From NCBI GenBank assembly GCA_024698965.1, contig JAILQM010000101.1, positions 1 through 49,830 on the forward strand: 49,830 nucleotides of DNA. Reading direction: 5' to 3'. Under the pieces are notes generated by a model. That model saw only the letters and a list, made by a program, of their open reading frames with translations, did not search any database and was not told where the DNA came from. This DNA is from Eubacterium sp. GTDB taxonomy: Bacteria; Bacillota; Clostridia; Lachnospirales; Lachnospiraceae. Of this stretch, positions 7,359-15,518 are shown in pieces. A program made the translations under genes and the position numbers. Every line of letters starts with the position of its first letter. Position 1 is the first letter of the stretch.

Positions 7359-7384
7359 GTTTTCCCATAAAACCCCATGAAAAA

Positions 7385-7409
7385 CCCGGATGTCTGTTCC
7401 GGGTTTTTT
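7385..7409 (+). terminator. Intrinsic terminator before lepA
   Basis: CCCGGA at 7385-7390 pairs with TCCGGG at 7398-7403, a 7-base loop lies between, and six T residues follow at 7404-7409. It ends the small-gene transcript, so lepA needs its own promoter within 7410-7503. A TAAAAT at 7459-7464 is a possible -10 box, but no good -35 is visible. Confidence 0.85.
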
Positions 7410-7503
7410 GCTGTCTTAAAACAGATAAAAATACCGTGCATAGTTGCGTGAAATAGTGTAAAATACATAAAGTGTAAACTTAAAGACAATCGGAGGAAGA
7501 TTT

Positions 7504-9318
7504 TTGAGTAATATAGATAAAAGTCATATCAGAAATTTTTGTATAATAGCGCATATCGATCATGGTAAATCCACGCTTGCGGACCGTATTATCGAGATGA
7601 CCGGAACTCTCACAAGCCGTGAGATGCAGTCACAGGTTCTTGATAATATGGAGCTTGAGAGAGAAAGAGGAATTACGATTAAGTCTCAGGCGGTAAGAAT
7701 AATTTACAATGCCAAAAACGGAGAGGAGTATATTTTCAATCTCATAGATACTCCCGGTCATGTGGATTTTAACTATGAGGTATCACGCTCTTTGGCGGCG
7801 TGTGACGGAGCAATTTTGGTTGTGGATGCGGCTCAAGGCGTCGAAGCTCAAACTCTTGCAAACGTTTATCTTGCAATGGAACACGATCTTGAGGTAGTTC
7901 CTGTTATAAACAAGATTGACCTTCCGAGCGCAGAGCCTGAAAGGGTTGCCGAAGAGATAGAAGACGTTATCGGAATAGAGGCACTTGATGCACCTAAGAT
8001 TTCGGCAAAAACAGGACTTAATATAGACAGTGTACTTGAGGCTATAGTGGAAAAGATACCTGCTCCGCAGGGGGATGAGTCTGCTCCGCTTCAGGCACTT
8101 ATTTTTGACAGCTTATACGATTCGTATAAGGGAGTAATTGTATTTATCAGAATTAAAGAAGGTACGGTTAAGGTCGGAACCAAGATTAAAATGATGGCAA
8201 CAGGGGCAGAAGCTGAGGTTGTTGAGGTAGGATACTTCGGAGCCGGACAGTTTATTTCCTGTGATGAGCTTTCAGCCGGAATGGTTGGATATATTACGGC
8301 GAGTCTTAAGAATGTAAAAGATACCCGTGTGGGTGATACGGTAACCGATGCAAATCATCCTTGCAAAGAGCCGCTTCCGGGTTATAAGAAGGTTAATCCT
8401 ATGGTTTACTGCGGTATTTATCCTGCAGACAGTGCAAAGTACCCTGACCTTAGAGATGCTCTTGAAAAACTTCAGCTAAACGATGCTTCTCTTCAGTTTG
8501 AGCCGGAGACATCAATAGCTTTGGGATTTGGCTTTAGATGCGGATTTTTGGGACTTTTACATCTCGAAATAATTCAGGAGAGACTTGAGAGAGAATATGA
8601 TTTAGACCTTGTAACTACAGCTCCCGGCGTTATTTACAAAGTTCATAAGACAGACGGCACCGTAATTGAGCTTACTAATCCGTCGAATCTGCCGGACCCG
8701 TCAAATATAGAGTATATGGAAGAGCCGGTTGTAGACGCCGAAATCATGGTTTCGAGCGAGTTTATAGGTTCAATCATGGATTTATGCCAGGAAAGAAGAG
8801 GACAGTATATCAGCCTTGATTACATAGAGGAAAACAGGGCGGTTTTGAAATACGTTCTTCCTCTTAACGAGATTATATATGACTTTTTCGATGCGTTAAA
8901 GTCGCGTTCAAGAGGCTATGCTTCATTTGACTATGAGATGAAGGGCTATGTTAAGGCAACTCTTGTTAAGCTTGATATTCTTATTAACAAAGAAGAGGTT
9001 GATGCGCTTTCGTTCATTGTACATGAGTCCACCGCTTATGAGAGAGGGCGAAAGATGTGTGAAAAGCTTAAGGAAGAGATTCCGAGACATCTCTTTGAGA
9101 TTCCGCTTCAGGCTGCGGTCGGAGGAAAGGTTATTGCCAGAGAAACGATTAAAGCCATGCGTAAGGATGTGCTTGCGAAGTGTTACGGCGGTGATATTTC
9201 CAGAAAGAGAAAGCTTCTTGAAAAACAAAAAGAAGGTAAGAAGAGAATGCGTCAGGTAGGTAATGTTGAGATTCCACAGGAAGCATTTATGGCAGTGCTT
9301 AAATTAGATGAGGATTAA
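7504..9318 (+). CDS. lepA: Elongation factor 4 (LepA), ribosomal back-translocase GTPase
   Basis: 604 residues, full length. The translational GTPase domain has G1 [10 protein letters not shown]3 DTPGHVDF and G4 NKIDLPSA, then EF-G-like domains and the LepA-specific C-terminal domain ending in [18 protein letters not shown]. LepA acts on the ribosome during initiation and elongation, especially under stress. The TTG at 7504 is the start; a GGAGGAAG site lies 5-6 bases before it. Three bases separate its stop from hemW, the lepA-hemW order common in Firmicutes. Confidence 0.97.
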   Translation: MSNIDKSHIRNFCIIAHIDHGKSTLADRIIEMTGTLTSREMQSQVLDNMELERERGITIKSQAVRIIYNAKNGEEYIFNLIDTPGHVDFNYEVSRSLAACDGAILVVDAAQGVEAQTLANVYLAMEHDLEVVPVINKIDLPSAEPERVAEEIEDVIGIEALDAPKISAKTGLNIDSVLEAIVEKIPAPQGDESAPLQALIFDSLYDSYKGVIVFIRIKEGTVKVGTKIKMMATGAEAEVVEVGYFGAGQFISCDELSAGMVGYITASLKNVKDTRVGDTVTDANHPCKEPLPGYKKVNPMVYCGIYPADSAKYPDLRDALEKLQLNDASLQFEPETSIALGFGFRCGFLGLLHLEIIQERLEREYDLDLVTTAPGVIYKVHKTDGTVIELTNPSNLPDPSNIEYMEEPVVDAEIMVSSEFIGSIMDLCQERRGQYISLDYIEENRAVLKYVLPLNEIIYDFFDALKSRSRGYASFDYEMKGYVKATLVKLDILINKEEVDALSFIVHESTAYERGRKMCEKLKEEIPRHLFEIPLQAAVGGKVIARETIKAMRKDVLAKCYGGDISRKRKLLEKQKEGKKRMRQVGNVEIPQEAFMAVLKLDED

Positions 9319-9321
9319 ATA

Positions 9322-10506
9322 ATGATCTCTTTTGACGAAAAAACAGGCGTAGAAATATATATACATATTCCTTTTTGCGTAAAAAAATGCGCATACTGTG
9401 ATTTTTTGTCATTTCCGGCCAATGATGAAACCGTTCATAAATACATAAGGGCTTTGCAAAAAGAGCTTGCCTTAAGAGCAGCTTCAATCGACCATAAGAG
9501 AATTATAAGTATCTATATAGGAGGCGGAACTCCGTCTTCGATAGATGAAAGCTATATCGGAGATATCTTAGAAACCGTAAGATTTTACTATAAGGTGGAT
9601 AAAGATGCCGAGATTACCATAGAAGTAAATCCCGGCACAGCAACACTCGAAAAATTTAAAAAATACCATTATTACGGAATTAACCGCATCAGCATGGGAC
9701 TGCAGTCCACTAATAACGAAATACTTAAAAAGCTCGGCAGGATTCATACCTATGAAGAGTTTTTGGAGTGCTATGAAAATGCAAAGAAAGCGGGATTCGA
9801 TAATATTAATGTAGATTTAATTTCAGGCATACCCGGGCAAACTCTCGATGATTGGACTGATTCATTAAAGAAGGTTATTCAGCTTGGGCCCAATCATGTG
9901 TCGACTTACGGGCTTATAGTTGAAGAAGGTACGCCTTTCTATGATTTATACGGAGAGGATGAAGAAAGAAGACAAAACGGCGAAGAGCCTCTTAGTCTCC
10001 CGAGCGAACAGATTGAAAGAATAATGTATTATATGTCCATTGAATATCTTTGCTCAAACGGATATTCAAACTATGAGATTTCAAACTTTGCAAAATCGGG
10101 CTTTGAGAGCAGGCACAATACCGGATATTGGATTGGAAGAGAATACCTTGGGATTGGCCTTGGAAGCTCATCCTATCTTCTTGGAAGAAGGTTTGATAAT
10201 ACCACTGATATTGCTGAATATATCGAAACAATAGAAAAAAATAAACTTAAATTTTATAATAATCAAACACTTACCGTAAAGGAACAGATGGAAGAGTTTA
10301 TGTTTCTCGGACTTCGAATGACGAAGGGTGTCAGCAGGAAAGAGTTTAATGACAGATTCGGTGTTAGCGTGGAAGCGGTCTTTGGCGATGTGTTAAACGA
10401 GCTTCAAAATGCCGGTCTTTTAATTATGGTTGAAGATAGAATTTTCCTGACAAGTGAGGGTATAGATGTCAGCAATTACACGCTTTCAAAATTCCTTTTG
10501 GATTAG
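9322..10506 (+). CDS. hemW: Radical SAM heme chaperone HemW (HemN-like)
   Basis: 394 residues. The radical SAM site CX3CX2C is at C19, C23 and C26 (FCVKKCAYCDF), followed by GGGTPSS and the HemN-family RISMGLQS and GIPGQTLDDW segments. HemN itself has an extra cysteine after this motif (CX3CX2CXC); here phenylalanine stands at that place, as in HemW, which binds and transfers heme rather than oxidising coproporphyrinogen. The C-terminal HemN_C domain (FMFLGLRMTKGVS) is present. The ribosome site overlaps the end of lepA, so the pair is co-transcribed. Confidence 0.92.
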   Translation: MISFDEKTGVEIYIHIPFCVKKCAYCDFLSFPANDETVHKYIRALQKELALRAASIDHKRIISIYIGGGTPSSIDESYIGDILETVRFYYKVDKDAEITIEVNPGTATLEKFKKYHYYGINRISMGLQSTNNEILKKLGRIHTYEEFLECYENAKKAGFDNINVDLISGIPGQTLDDWTDSLKKVIQLGPNHVSTYGLIVEEGTPFYDLYGEDEERRQNGEEPLSLPSEQIERIMYYMSIEYLCSNGYSNYEISNFAKSGFESRHNTGYWIGREYLGIGLGSSSYLLGRRFDNTTDIAEYIETIEKNKLKFYNNQTLTVKEQMEEFMFLGLRMTKGVSRKEFNDRFGVSVEAVFGDVLNELQNAGLLIMVEDRIFLTSEGIDVSNYTLSKFLLD

Positions 10507-10570
10507 AAAAATACATCTGTGTAAATCTACATATGTGTTTTAAATAAAACTGAAAGAGGTTTAGTTAAAA

Positions 10571-11371
10571 ATGTATTTAAGAAATGGAAAAGCGAATATT
10601 TATTATGAAAGAAGCGGACACGGACAGCCGCTTTTAATTGTGCACGGAGCTATTGAGGGCACAAGATATTTTAAGGAGCTTGTCGAAATCTTAAGAGATT
10701 ATTATGAGGTATTTACCTATGACAGAAGAGGAAACGGCAGAAGCACCTGCGAAGACGGAGCAGATTTTGATCTTGATGCTCAGGTATCTGATGCTGCTGC
10801 GCTTATAGAAGGACTTGAGCTTGAAGACGTTATTCTTGTCGGACACAGCGCCGGAGGAACAATTGCTCTTGAAACATTTAGGGCGATATCAAATAAAATA
10901 GCTCATGTTATTATTTACGAAACTCCGATTTATACTCTTATAAAGGATGAAAAGCCTGAGCTTTACGAATGGGTCGGGAAAATGATTGCTTTAAGGGATG
11001 CCGGAAAACATAAAGAGGTTGCAAAAGAATTTGCAATGTCAATCGGCACAATGGATCCGAGAGCCAGAAAGAAAGAGAGCGAGGAGAAGGCTATGGACAG
11101 GGAAGACTTTAAGCATTTCATTACTTACGAGTTCCCGGTGTTTTCTTTTTATGAGCCGAATGTTGAATTTTTTAAATTAAACAGTGATTATATTTCAGTG
11201 ATGGTTGGCGATAGAAGTATGGATTCGAACTTGTCGTGGGCTTCACAGAACTTCGCCGAAGTTATTGGAAGCAAGGTTTATCATGTCGCCGGATATCATA
11301 ATCTGCCGTACGATTTGCCGCTTGATTTTGCGGTAAGTGTTCTGGGGATTTTGCGTTACCGAGGATTGTGA
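10571..11371 (+). CDS. Alpha/beta-hydrolase of unknown substrate
   Basis: 266 residues with a complete alpha/beta-hydrolase layout: an oxyanion-hole HGAIEG at about residue 25, DRRGNGRS at residue 51, the nucleophile elbow GHSAGG with S93, an acid candidate in GDRSMDS near residue 213, and the catalytic His in VAGYHNLP near residue 242. There is no signal peptide, so it is cytosolic. The substrate cannot be predicted. An AAGAGG ribosome site lies ahead of the ATG. The gene is 64 bases after hemW and may be a separate unit. Its stop codon overlaps the first base of the hairpin repeat at 11371-11449. Confidence 0.85.
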   Translation: MYLRNGKANIYYERSGHGQPLLIVHGAIEGTRYFKELVEILRDYYEVFTYDRRGNGRSTCEDGADFDLDAQVSDAAALIEGLELEDVILVGHSAGGTIALETFRAISNKIAHVIIYETPIYTLIKDEKPELYEWVGKMIALRDAGKHKEVAKEFAMSIGTMDPRARKKESEEKAMDREDFKHFITYEFPVFSFYEPNVEFFKLNSDYISVMVGDRSMDSNLSWASQNFAEVIGSKVYHVAGYHNLPYDLPLDFAVSVLGILRYRGL

Positions 11372-11449
11372 AAAAGAGATTCCTCGCTACGCTCAGGATG
11401 ACACATAAGCAATAATGTCATTCTGAGCGCAAGCGAAGAATCTCTTTTT
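11371..11449. repeat. Long inverted repeat (REP/MITE-like) doubling as bidirectional terminator
   Basis: The left arm 11371-11403 and right arm 11416-11449 are near-perfect reverse complements over about 33 bases, with one indel and a few mismatches and a 12-base loop. The outer ends are AAAAAGAG and CTCTTTTT, so each strand gets a hairpin followed by T residues. The core TGTCATTCTGAGCG...GAAGAATCTC is a repeat type I recognise as dispersed in many unrelated bacterial genomes. It fits exactly between the stop codons of the convergent hydrolase and prfC genes. Confidence 0.8.
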
Positions 11450-13046
11450 ATATATCCCCACGACCAAACTCGGACAATACAAGACCTTCGTTTCTGTCGA
11501 GCACCATCTTCGGACTCCAGGCGTTGGCGAAGAGGAGAAGCGGGCGGCCTTTGAGGTCTTTGATTTTACGCATGTCGCTTGTCCCGCTAATCTTATCGAG
11601 GTCAATCTCCGGATTCTCAATCCATCTGATATGTTCGTAAGGGAGCTTTTCGAGCTTGATATCAACGTTGTATTCGTTCTTTAATCTGTACTCAAGTACT
11701 TCAAACTGAAGGACGCCTACAACACCTACGATAACTTCTTCCATACCGGTTTTGTACTCCTGGAAAATCTGAATCGCACCTTCTTGAGCAATCTGTTCGA
11801 TTCCTTTTACGAACTGTTTTCTCTTCATGGTATCAATCTGTCTTACTCTGGCAAAATGCTCCGGAGCAAATGTCGGTATTCCTTCGAATTTAAACGGCTT
11901 AGATGCTGTTGTAATTGTGTCTCCTATAGAGAAAATACCCGGATCGAATACACCGATTATATCTCCGGCGTAGGCTTCTTCGACAATTTTTCTGTCCTGA
12001 GCCATCATCTGCTGAGGCTGGGAGAGACGCATCTTTTTGTTGCCGCCCTGAACATGTGTAACTTCCATTCCTGCCGTGAATTTTCCGGAGGTTATACGCA
12101 TAAATGCAATTCTGTCTCGATGAGCTTTGTTCATATTGGCCTGTATTTTAAATACGAAGGCTGAAAAGTCCTCTGAGAATGGATCGATTTCACCGATGTC
12201 TGCCTTTCTCGGAAGAGGGGAGTATGTCATTTTAAGGAAGTGCTTCAAAAATGTTTCCACACCGAAGTTGGTGAGGGCGGAACCGAAAAATACGGGAGAA
12301 AGTTCTCCTTTTGTTACAAGCTCCATATCCATTTCCTCGCCGGCGCCGTCTAAAAGCTCGATTTCATCCATGAGAGTATCATAGTTTTCTTCGCCGAGCT
12401 TTTCCTTTATATTTTCATCGTCAATTGAGATTACTTCAAGGTCACCTTCTTTTGTACCTTTTTGGGTATCGGAAAAGAGGAGGACAGAGCGGCTGGCTCT
12501 GTCGTATACGCCTTTAAAGTTTTTGCCGGAGCCGATAGGCCAATTCATGGCGTATGTGCCGATTCCAAGCTCTTTTTCTATTTCGTCTACAAGGTCAAAC
12601 GTATCACCGGCATCTCTGTCCATTTTGTTAATGAAGGTAAAAATCGGAATATGTCTCATTACGCAAACCTTGAAAAGTTTTCTTGTCTGTGCCTCGACAC
12701 CTTTTGATGCATCAATTACCATCACGGCCGAATCCGCAGCCATTAATGTACGATAGGTGTCCTCCGAGAAGTCCTGATGGCCCGGGGTATCAAGGATGTT
12801 TACGCATTTTCCGTCGTAGTTAAACTGCAGAACGGAAGATGTTACCGAAATACCTCTTTCTTTTTCTATTTCCATCCAGTCGGAAACGGCGTGGCGTGCT
12901 GTTGCCTTACCTTTTACCGAACCGGCTAGGTTAATTGCTCCTCCGTAGAGAAGAAATTTTTCCGTAAGGGTTGTTTTACCCGCATCGGGATGGGAGATGA
13001 TTGCAAATGTTCTTCTTTTTTCAATTTCTTTCTTTAAATCTGCCAT
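11448..13046 (-). CDS. prfC: Peptide chain release factor 3 (RF3)
   Basis: 532 residues from the chosen start. G1 is SHPDAGKTT, G3 is DTPGHQDFSEDTYRTL (diagnostic for RF3) and G4 is NKMDRD. The C-terminus carries the RF3 domain with VGVVGVLQFEVLEYRL. RF3 is the GTPase that recycles RF1/RF2 from the ribosome after termination. The frame extends twelve codons further upstream, but the ATG at 13046 has an AAGGAAG ribosome site and gives the conserved MADLKKEIEKRRTFAIISHP start. It has its own promoter downstream of fba. The stop lies within the hairpin repeat. Confidence 0.96.
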   Translation of the reverse strand: MADLKKEIEKRRTFAIISHPDAGKTTLTEKFLLYGGAINLAGSVKGKATARHAVSDWMEIEKERGISVTSSVLQFNYDGKCVNILDTPGHQDFSEDTYRTLMAADSAVMVIDASKGVEAQTRKLFKVCVMRHIPIFTFINKMDRDAGDTFDLVDEIEKELGIGTYAMNWPIGSGKNFKGVYDRASRSVLLFSDTQKGTKEGDLEVISIDDENIKEKLGEENYDTLMDEIELLDGAGEEMDMELVTKGELSPVFFGSALTNFGVETFLKHFLKMTYSPLPRKADIGEIDPFSEDFSAFVFKIQANMNKAHRDRIAFMRITSGKFTAGMEVTHVQGGNKKMRLSQPQQMMAQDRKIVEEAYAGDIIGVFDPGIFSIGDTITTASKPFKFEGIPTFAPEHFARVRQIDTMKRKQFVKGIEQIAQEGAIQIFQEYKTGMEEVIVGVVGVLQFEVLEYRLKNEYNVDIKLEKLPYEHIRWIENPEIDLDKISGTSDMRKIKDLKGRPLLLFANAWSPKMVLDRNEGLVLSEFGRGDI

Positions 13047-13072
13047 AAGAAAAGCTTCCTTTACAATTTTAA

Positions 13073-13095
13073 AGCCCCTCAAATTTTGAGGGGCT
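13073..13095. promoter_or_regulatory. Perfect palindrome in the prfC leader
   Basis: AGCCCCTCAAA and TTTGAGGGGCT are perfect inverted arms around a single central T. Given a transcription start near 13114, the hairpin lies in the first 40 bases of the prfC leader. In minus-strand sense it is followed by TTTAAAATTG, a weak T tract, so it may be an attenuator, a terminator for fba read-through, or a 5' stabilising hairpin. Confidence 0.6.
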
Positions 13096-13120
13096 ATGTT
13101 TCAATAGTCACAACTGTGCT

Positions 13121-13149
13121 ATTATATCAGATACAATTTGTAAGGGCAA
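13121..13149 (-). promoter_or_regulatory. Sigma-A promoter of prfC
   Basis: On the minus strand TTGCCC (13144-13149) and TATAAT (13121-13126) are 17 bases apart. It starts just after the fba stop codon at 13155 and gives prfC transcription independent of fba, with a predicted start near 13114. Confidence 0.7.
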
Positions 13150-13154
13150 GAGAT

Positions 13155-14093
13155 TTATGCTTTGCCTGCCGAACCTAAAACATCTGTAATCTTATGAGCT
13201 ACGATAGATTTAACGTTTGCTCTTCCGACTTTTAAGTATTCTCTTGGATCGAAAGCTTCAGGCTTGTCCATAAGAACCTGGCGAACACCTGCTGTCATGG
13301 CAAGTCTTAAGTCGGAATCGATGTTAATCTTGCATACTGCGGAACGCGCTGCTTCTCTGAGCTGGTCTTCAGGAACGCCGATTGCGTCCTTTAAAGCTCC
13401 TCCGTTTGCATTAATTGTCTTAACGAATTCCTGAGGAACAGATGATGCTCCGTGAAGAACGATTGGGAAGCCCGGAAGTTTTTTCTCTACTTCGTGAAGT
13501 ACGTCAAATCTGAGCTGTGGGTTTGTGCCCGGCTTAAATTTGTATGCACCGTGGCTTGTTCCGATTGCGATTGCAAGAGAGTCACAGCCTGTTCTGTCAA
13601 CGAATTCTTCAACTTCTTCAGGTCTTGTATAGCTGGCATTTCCCGCTTCTACTTTAACATCGTCTTCAATACCGGCTAAAGTTCCGAGCTCTGCTTCAAC
13701 AACCACGCCTTTTGAATGAGCATATTCAACAACCTTTTTGGTTTCTGCGATATTCTCATCGAAAGGCTTGGAAGAGCAGTCAATCATAACCGATGTAAAA
13801 CCACCGTCGATACATGACTTGCAGATGTCGAAATCTGCACCATGGTCAAGGTGAAGAGCAATCGGAAGATCCGGTGCTTCCGAAAGAACTGCCTCTACGA
13901 GTTTGATGAGATAATTGTGTTTTGCGTATTTTCTTGCTCCGGCAGAAACCTGGAGTATTACAGGAGAATTAAGCTCGATTGCCGCATCTGCGATTCCCTG
14001 TACGATTTCCATATTGTTTACGTTGAAGGCACCGATAGCATATCCGCCATCATATGCTTTCTTAAACATTTCCGTTGTTGTTACTAATGCCAT
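13155..14093 (-). CDS. fba: Class II fructose-1,6-bisphosphate aldolase
   Basis: 312 residues. Class II zinc-aldolase signatures are clear: ALHLDHGADFD with the zinc-binding His, SVMIDCSSKPFDENI, VEAELGTLAG, GTSHGAYK and LHGASSVP. It interconverts fructose-1,6-bisphosphate with dihydroxyacetone phosphate and glyceraldehyde-3-phosphate in glycolysis. The ATG at 14093 is preferred over an upstream in-frame start at 14138 because AAAGGAAG lies correctly before it and MALVTTTEMFKKAYDGGYAI is the usual N-terminus. It is transcribed alone from a nearby promoter. Confidence 0.96.
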   Translation of the reverse strand: MALVTTTEMFKKAYDGGYAIGAFNVNNMEIVQGIADAAIELNSPVILQVSAGARKYAKHNYLIKLVEAVLSEAPDLPIALHLDHGADFDICKSCIDGGFTSVMIDCSSKPFDENIAETKKVVEYAHSKGVVVEAELGTLAGIEDDVKVEAGNASYTRPEEVEEFVDRTGCDSLAIAIGTSHGAYKFKPGTNPQLRFDVLHEVEKKLPGFPIVLHGASSVPQEFVKTINANGGALKDAIGVPEDQLREAARSAVCKINIDSDLRLAMTAGVRQVLMDKPEAFDPREYLKVGRANVKSIVAHKITDVLGSAGKA

Positions 14094-14150
14094 ATTTATA
14101 CTTCCTTTCACAAACATTTTTGCGACTTTTTCCGTCACACCCTATGTAAA

Positions 14151-14179
14151 AGTTTAGTATATTTTAACTTCAATGTCTA
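14151..14179 (-). promoter_or_regulatory. Promoter of fba
   Basis: On the minus strand TAGACA (14174-14179) and TAAACT (14151-14156) are 17 bases apart, about 60 bases before the fba start codon. It is divergent from aroC. Confidence 0.55.
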
Positions 14180-14196
14180 TAATGTTTCGAAAAAAT

Positions 14197-14216
14197 ATAC
14201 ACTTTTTAAAGTGTAT
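14197..14216. promoter_or_regulatory. Operator-like perfect inverted repeat between fba and aroC
   Basis: ATACACTTT (14197-14205) and AAAGTGTAT (14208-14216) are perfect 9-base arms separated by two bases. It lies just upstream of a TATACT -10-like box at 14221-14226 that would serve aroC, and 18 bases from the fba -35 box. The size and symmetry fit a dimeric repressor site; the regulator is unknown. Confidence 0.5.
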
Positions 14217-14287
14217 TGTGTATACTGTATGAGAGGAAAATGTCATGGAAAATATGACAAGTATTATGCATAACGGAAGGACGAAAT

Positions 14288-15361
14288 ATGTCGGGATCTA
14301 GTATCGGAAAAATATTTACAGTAAGTACATGGGGAGAATCTCACGGAAAAGGGCTTGGGGCAGTAGTTGACGGATGCCCTGCCGGAATACCTCTTTGTGA
14401 GGATGATATCCAGGTTTATCTTAACAGAAGAAAGCCCGGACAGTCGGATTATACCACGCCCAGAAAAGAGGGGGATGTTGTAGAGATTCTTTCGGGAGTT
14501 TTTGAAGGAAAGACAACCGGTACACCAATTTCTTTAATAGTAAAAAATGAGAATCAAAAGTCTAAGGATTATTCAGAGATAGCCTCTTATTACAGACCGG
14601 GGCATGCTGATTTTACTTTTGATGCGAAATACGGATTCAGGGATTACCGAGGTGGCGGAAGGTCTTCCGGAAGAGAAACAATAGGAAGAGTTGCGGCCGG
14701 AGCAATTGCCGCAAAGATACTTAAGGAAAAAGGAATAAATATTCTTACATATACTAAATCTATAGGGAATATCGAAATAGATAAAAATAAATTTAATAAA
14801 GAAGAAATATTTAAAAATCCATTTTATATGCCGGATAAAGAGGCGGCAAAAGCCGCCGGAGAATATCTTGACGAGCAGAGGGCAAACGGTGACTCTGTCG
14901 GAGGAGTTATTGAGTGTGTTGTAAGCGGGGTGCCGGCAGGAGTGGGAGACCCTGTATTTGACAAGCTTGATGCAAATCTTGCAAAAGCGATTTTTTCAAT
15001 AGGGGCCGTTAAAGGATTTGAGGTCGGAGACGGATTTGACGTGGCTAAGGCAAGAGGCTCCGAAAATAATGATGAGTTTATTTTAGGGGATGACGGCAAA
15101 ATAACTACGGCAACAAATCACTGCGGAGGTATTCTCGGAGGAATATCGAACGGAAACGATATAGTATTTCGCGCGGCAATTAAACCGACTCCTTCAATAT
15201 CAAAGACTCAAAAGACGGTAAATAAAGACGGTGAAGAAATCGAGATTTCGATAGGCGGAAGACATGACCCTGTTATAGTGCCGAGAGCGGTTGTTGTGGT
15301 GGAGGCTATGGCTGCACTTACCGTGCTTGACGGACTTTTGAGCGGCGGTATTGACTTTTAA
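14288..15361 (+). CDS. aroC: Chorismate synthase
   Basis: 357 residues. Chorismate synthase signatures: GESHGKGLGAVVDGCPAGIP at the N-terminus, RPGHADFTFDAKYGFRDYRG and GGRSSGRETIGRVAAGAIA in the middle, and RHDPVIVPRAVVVVEAMAAL at the C-terminus. It converts EPSP to chorismate with reduced FMN, the last shared step of aromatic amino acid synthesis. GGAAGG precedes the ATG. No other aro gene is adjacent, so it is a single-gene unit between the fba operator region and the recA control region. Confidence 0.96.
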   Translation: MSGSSIGKIFTVSTWGESHGKGLGAVVDGCPAGIPLCEDDIQVYLNRRKPGQSDYTTPRKEGDVVEILSGVFEGKTTGTPISLIVKNENQKSKDYSEIASYYRPGHADFTFDAKYGFRDYRGGGRSSGRETIGRVAAGAIAAKILKEKGINILTYTKSIGNIEIDKNKFNKEEIFKNPFYMPDKEAAKAAGEYLDEQRANGDSVGGVIECVVSGVPAGVGDPVFDKLDANLAKAIFSIGAVKGFEVGDGFDVAKARGSENNDEFILGDDGKITTATNHCGGILGGISNGNDIVFRAAIKPTPSISKTQKTVNKDGEEIEISIGGRHDPVIVPRAVVVVEAMAALTVLDGLLSGGIDF

Positions 15362-15421
15362 GCTTTCATACATATAATTAGGAATATCTGATAAAGAATC
15401 TGTTTATTCCCAAACGAAAAA

Positions 15422-15435
15422 CGAACAAATATTCG
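15422..15435. promoter_or_regulatory. Upstream LexA (SOS) box of recA
   Basis: CGAACAAATATTCG matches the Firmicute LexA site CGAAC-N4-GTTCG with one mismatch. It lies just upstream of the recA -35 box. Confidence 0.7.
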
Positions 15436-15444
15436 AAAAAAGTG

Positions 15445-15473
15445 TTGACAAAACATTTTTGCGGGATTATTAT
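15445..15473 (+). promoter_or_regulatory. Sigma-A promoter of recA
   Basis: TTGACA at 15445-15450 and TATTAT at 15468-15473, 17 bases apart, with a start near 15480. It is bracketed by two LexA boxes. Confidence 0.85.
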
Positions 15474-15484
15474 ATGTCTATAAA

Positions 15485-15498
15485 CGAACAAAGGTTCG
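15485..15498. promoter_or_regulatory. Downstream LexA (SOS) box of recA
   Basis: CGAACAAAGGTTCG is a perfect CGAAC-N4-GTTCG LexA site just past the predicted recA transcription start, where bound LexA would block transcription. It supports SOS control of recA and recX. Confidence 0.88.
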
Positions 15499-15518
15499 TA
15501 TACGGTGAGGAGATATTT

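Noticed and set aside
14245..14301. 18-codon frame overlapping the start of aroC
   Set aside because: It has ATG and a weak GAGGA-like site but no codon bias or leader-peptide feature such as repeated aromatic codons, and it runs out of frame into aroC.
15459..15518. Longer RecA N-terminus starting at 15459
   Set aside because: It would start before the mapped-looking -10 box and span the LexA operator; the ATG at 15519 has the ribosome site and family N-terminus.
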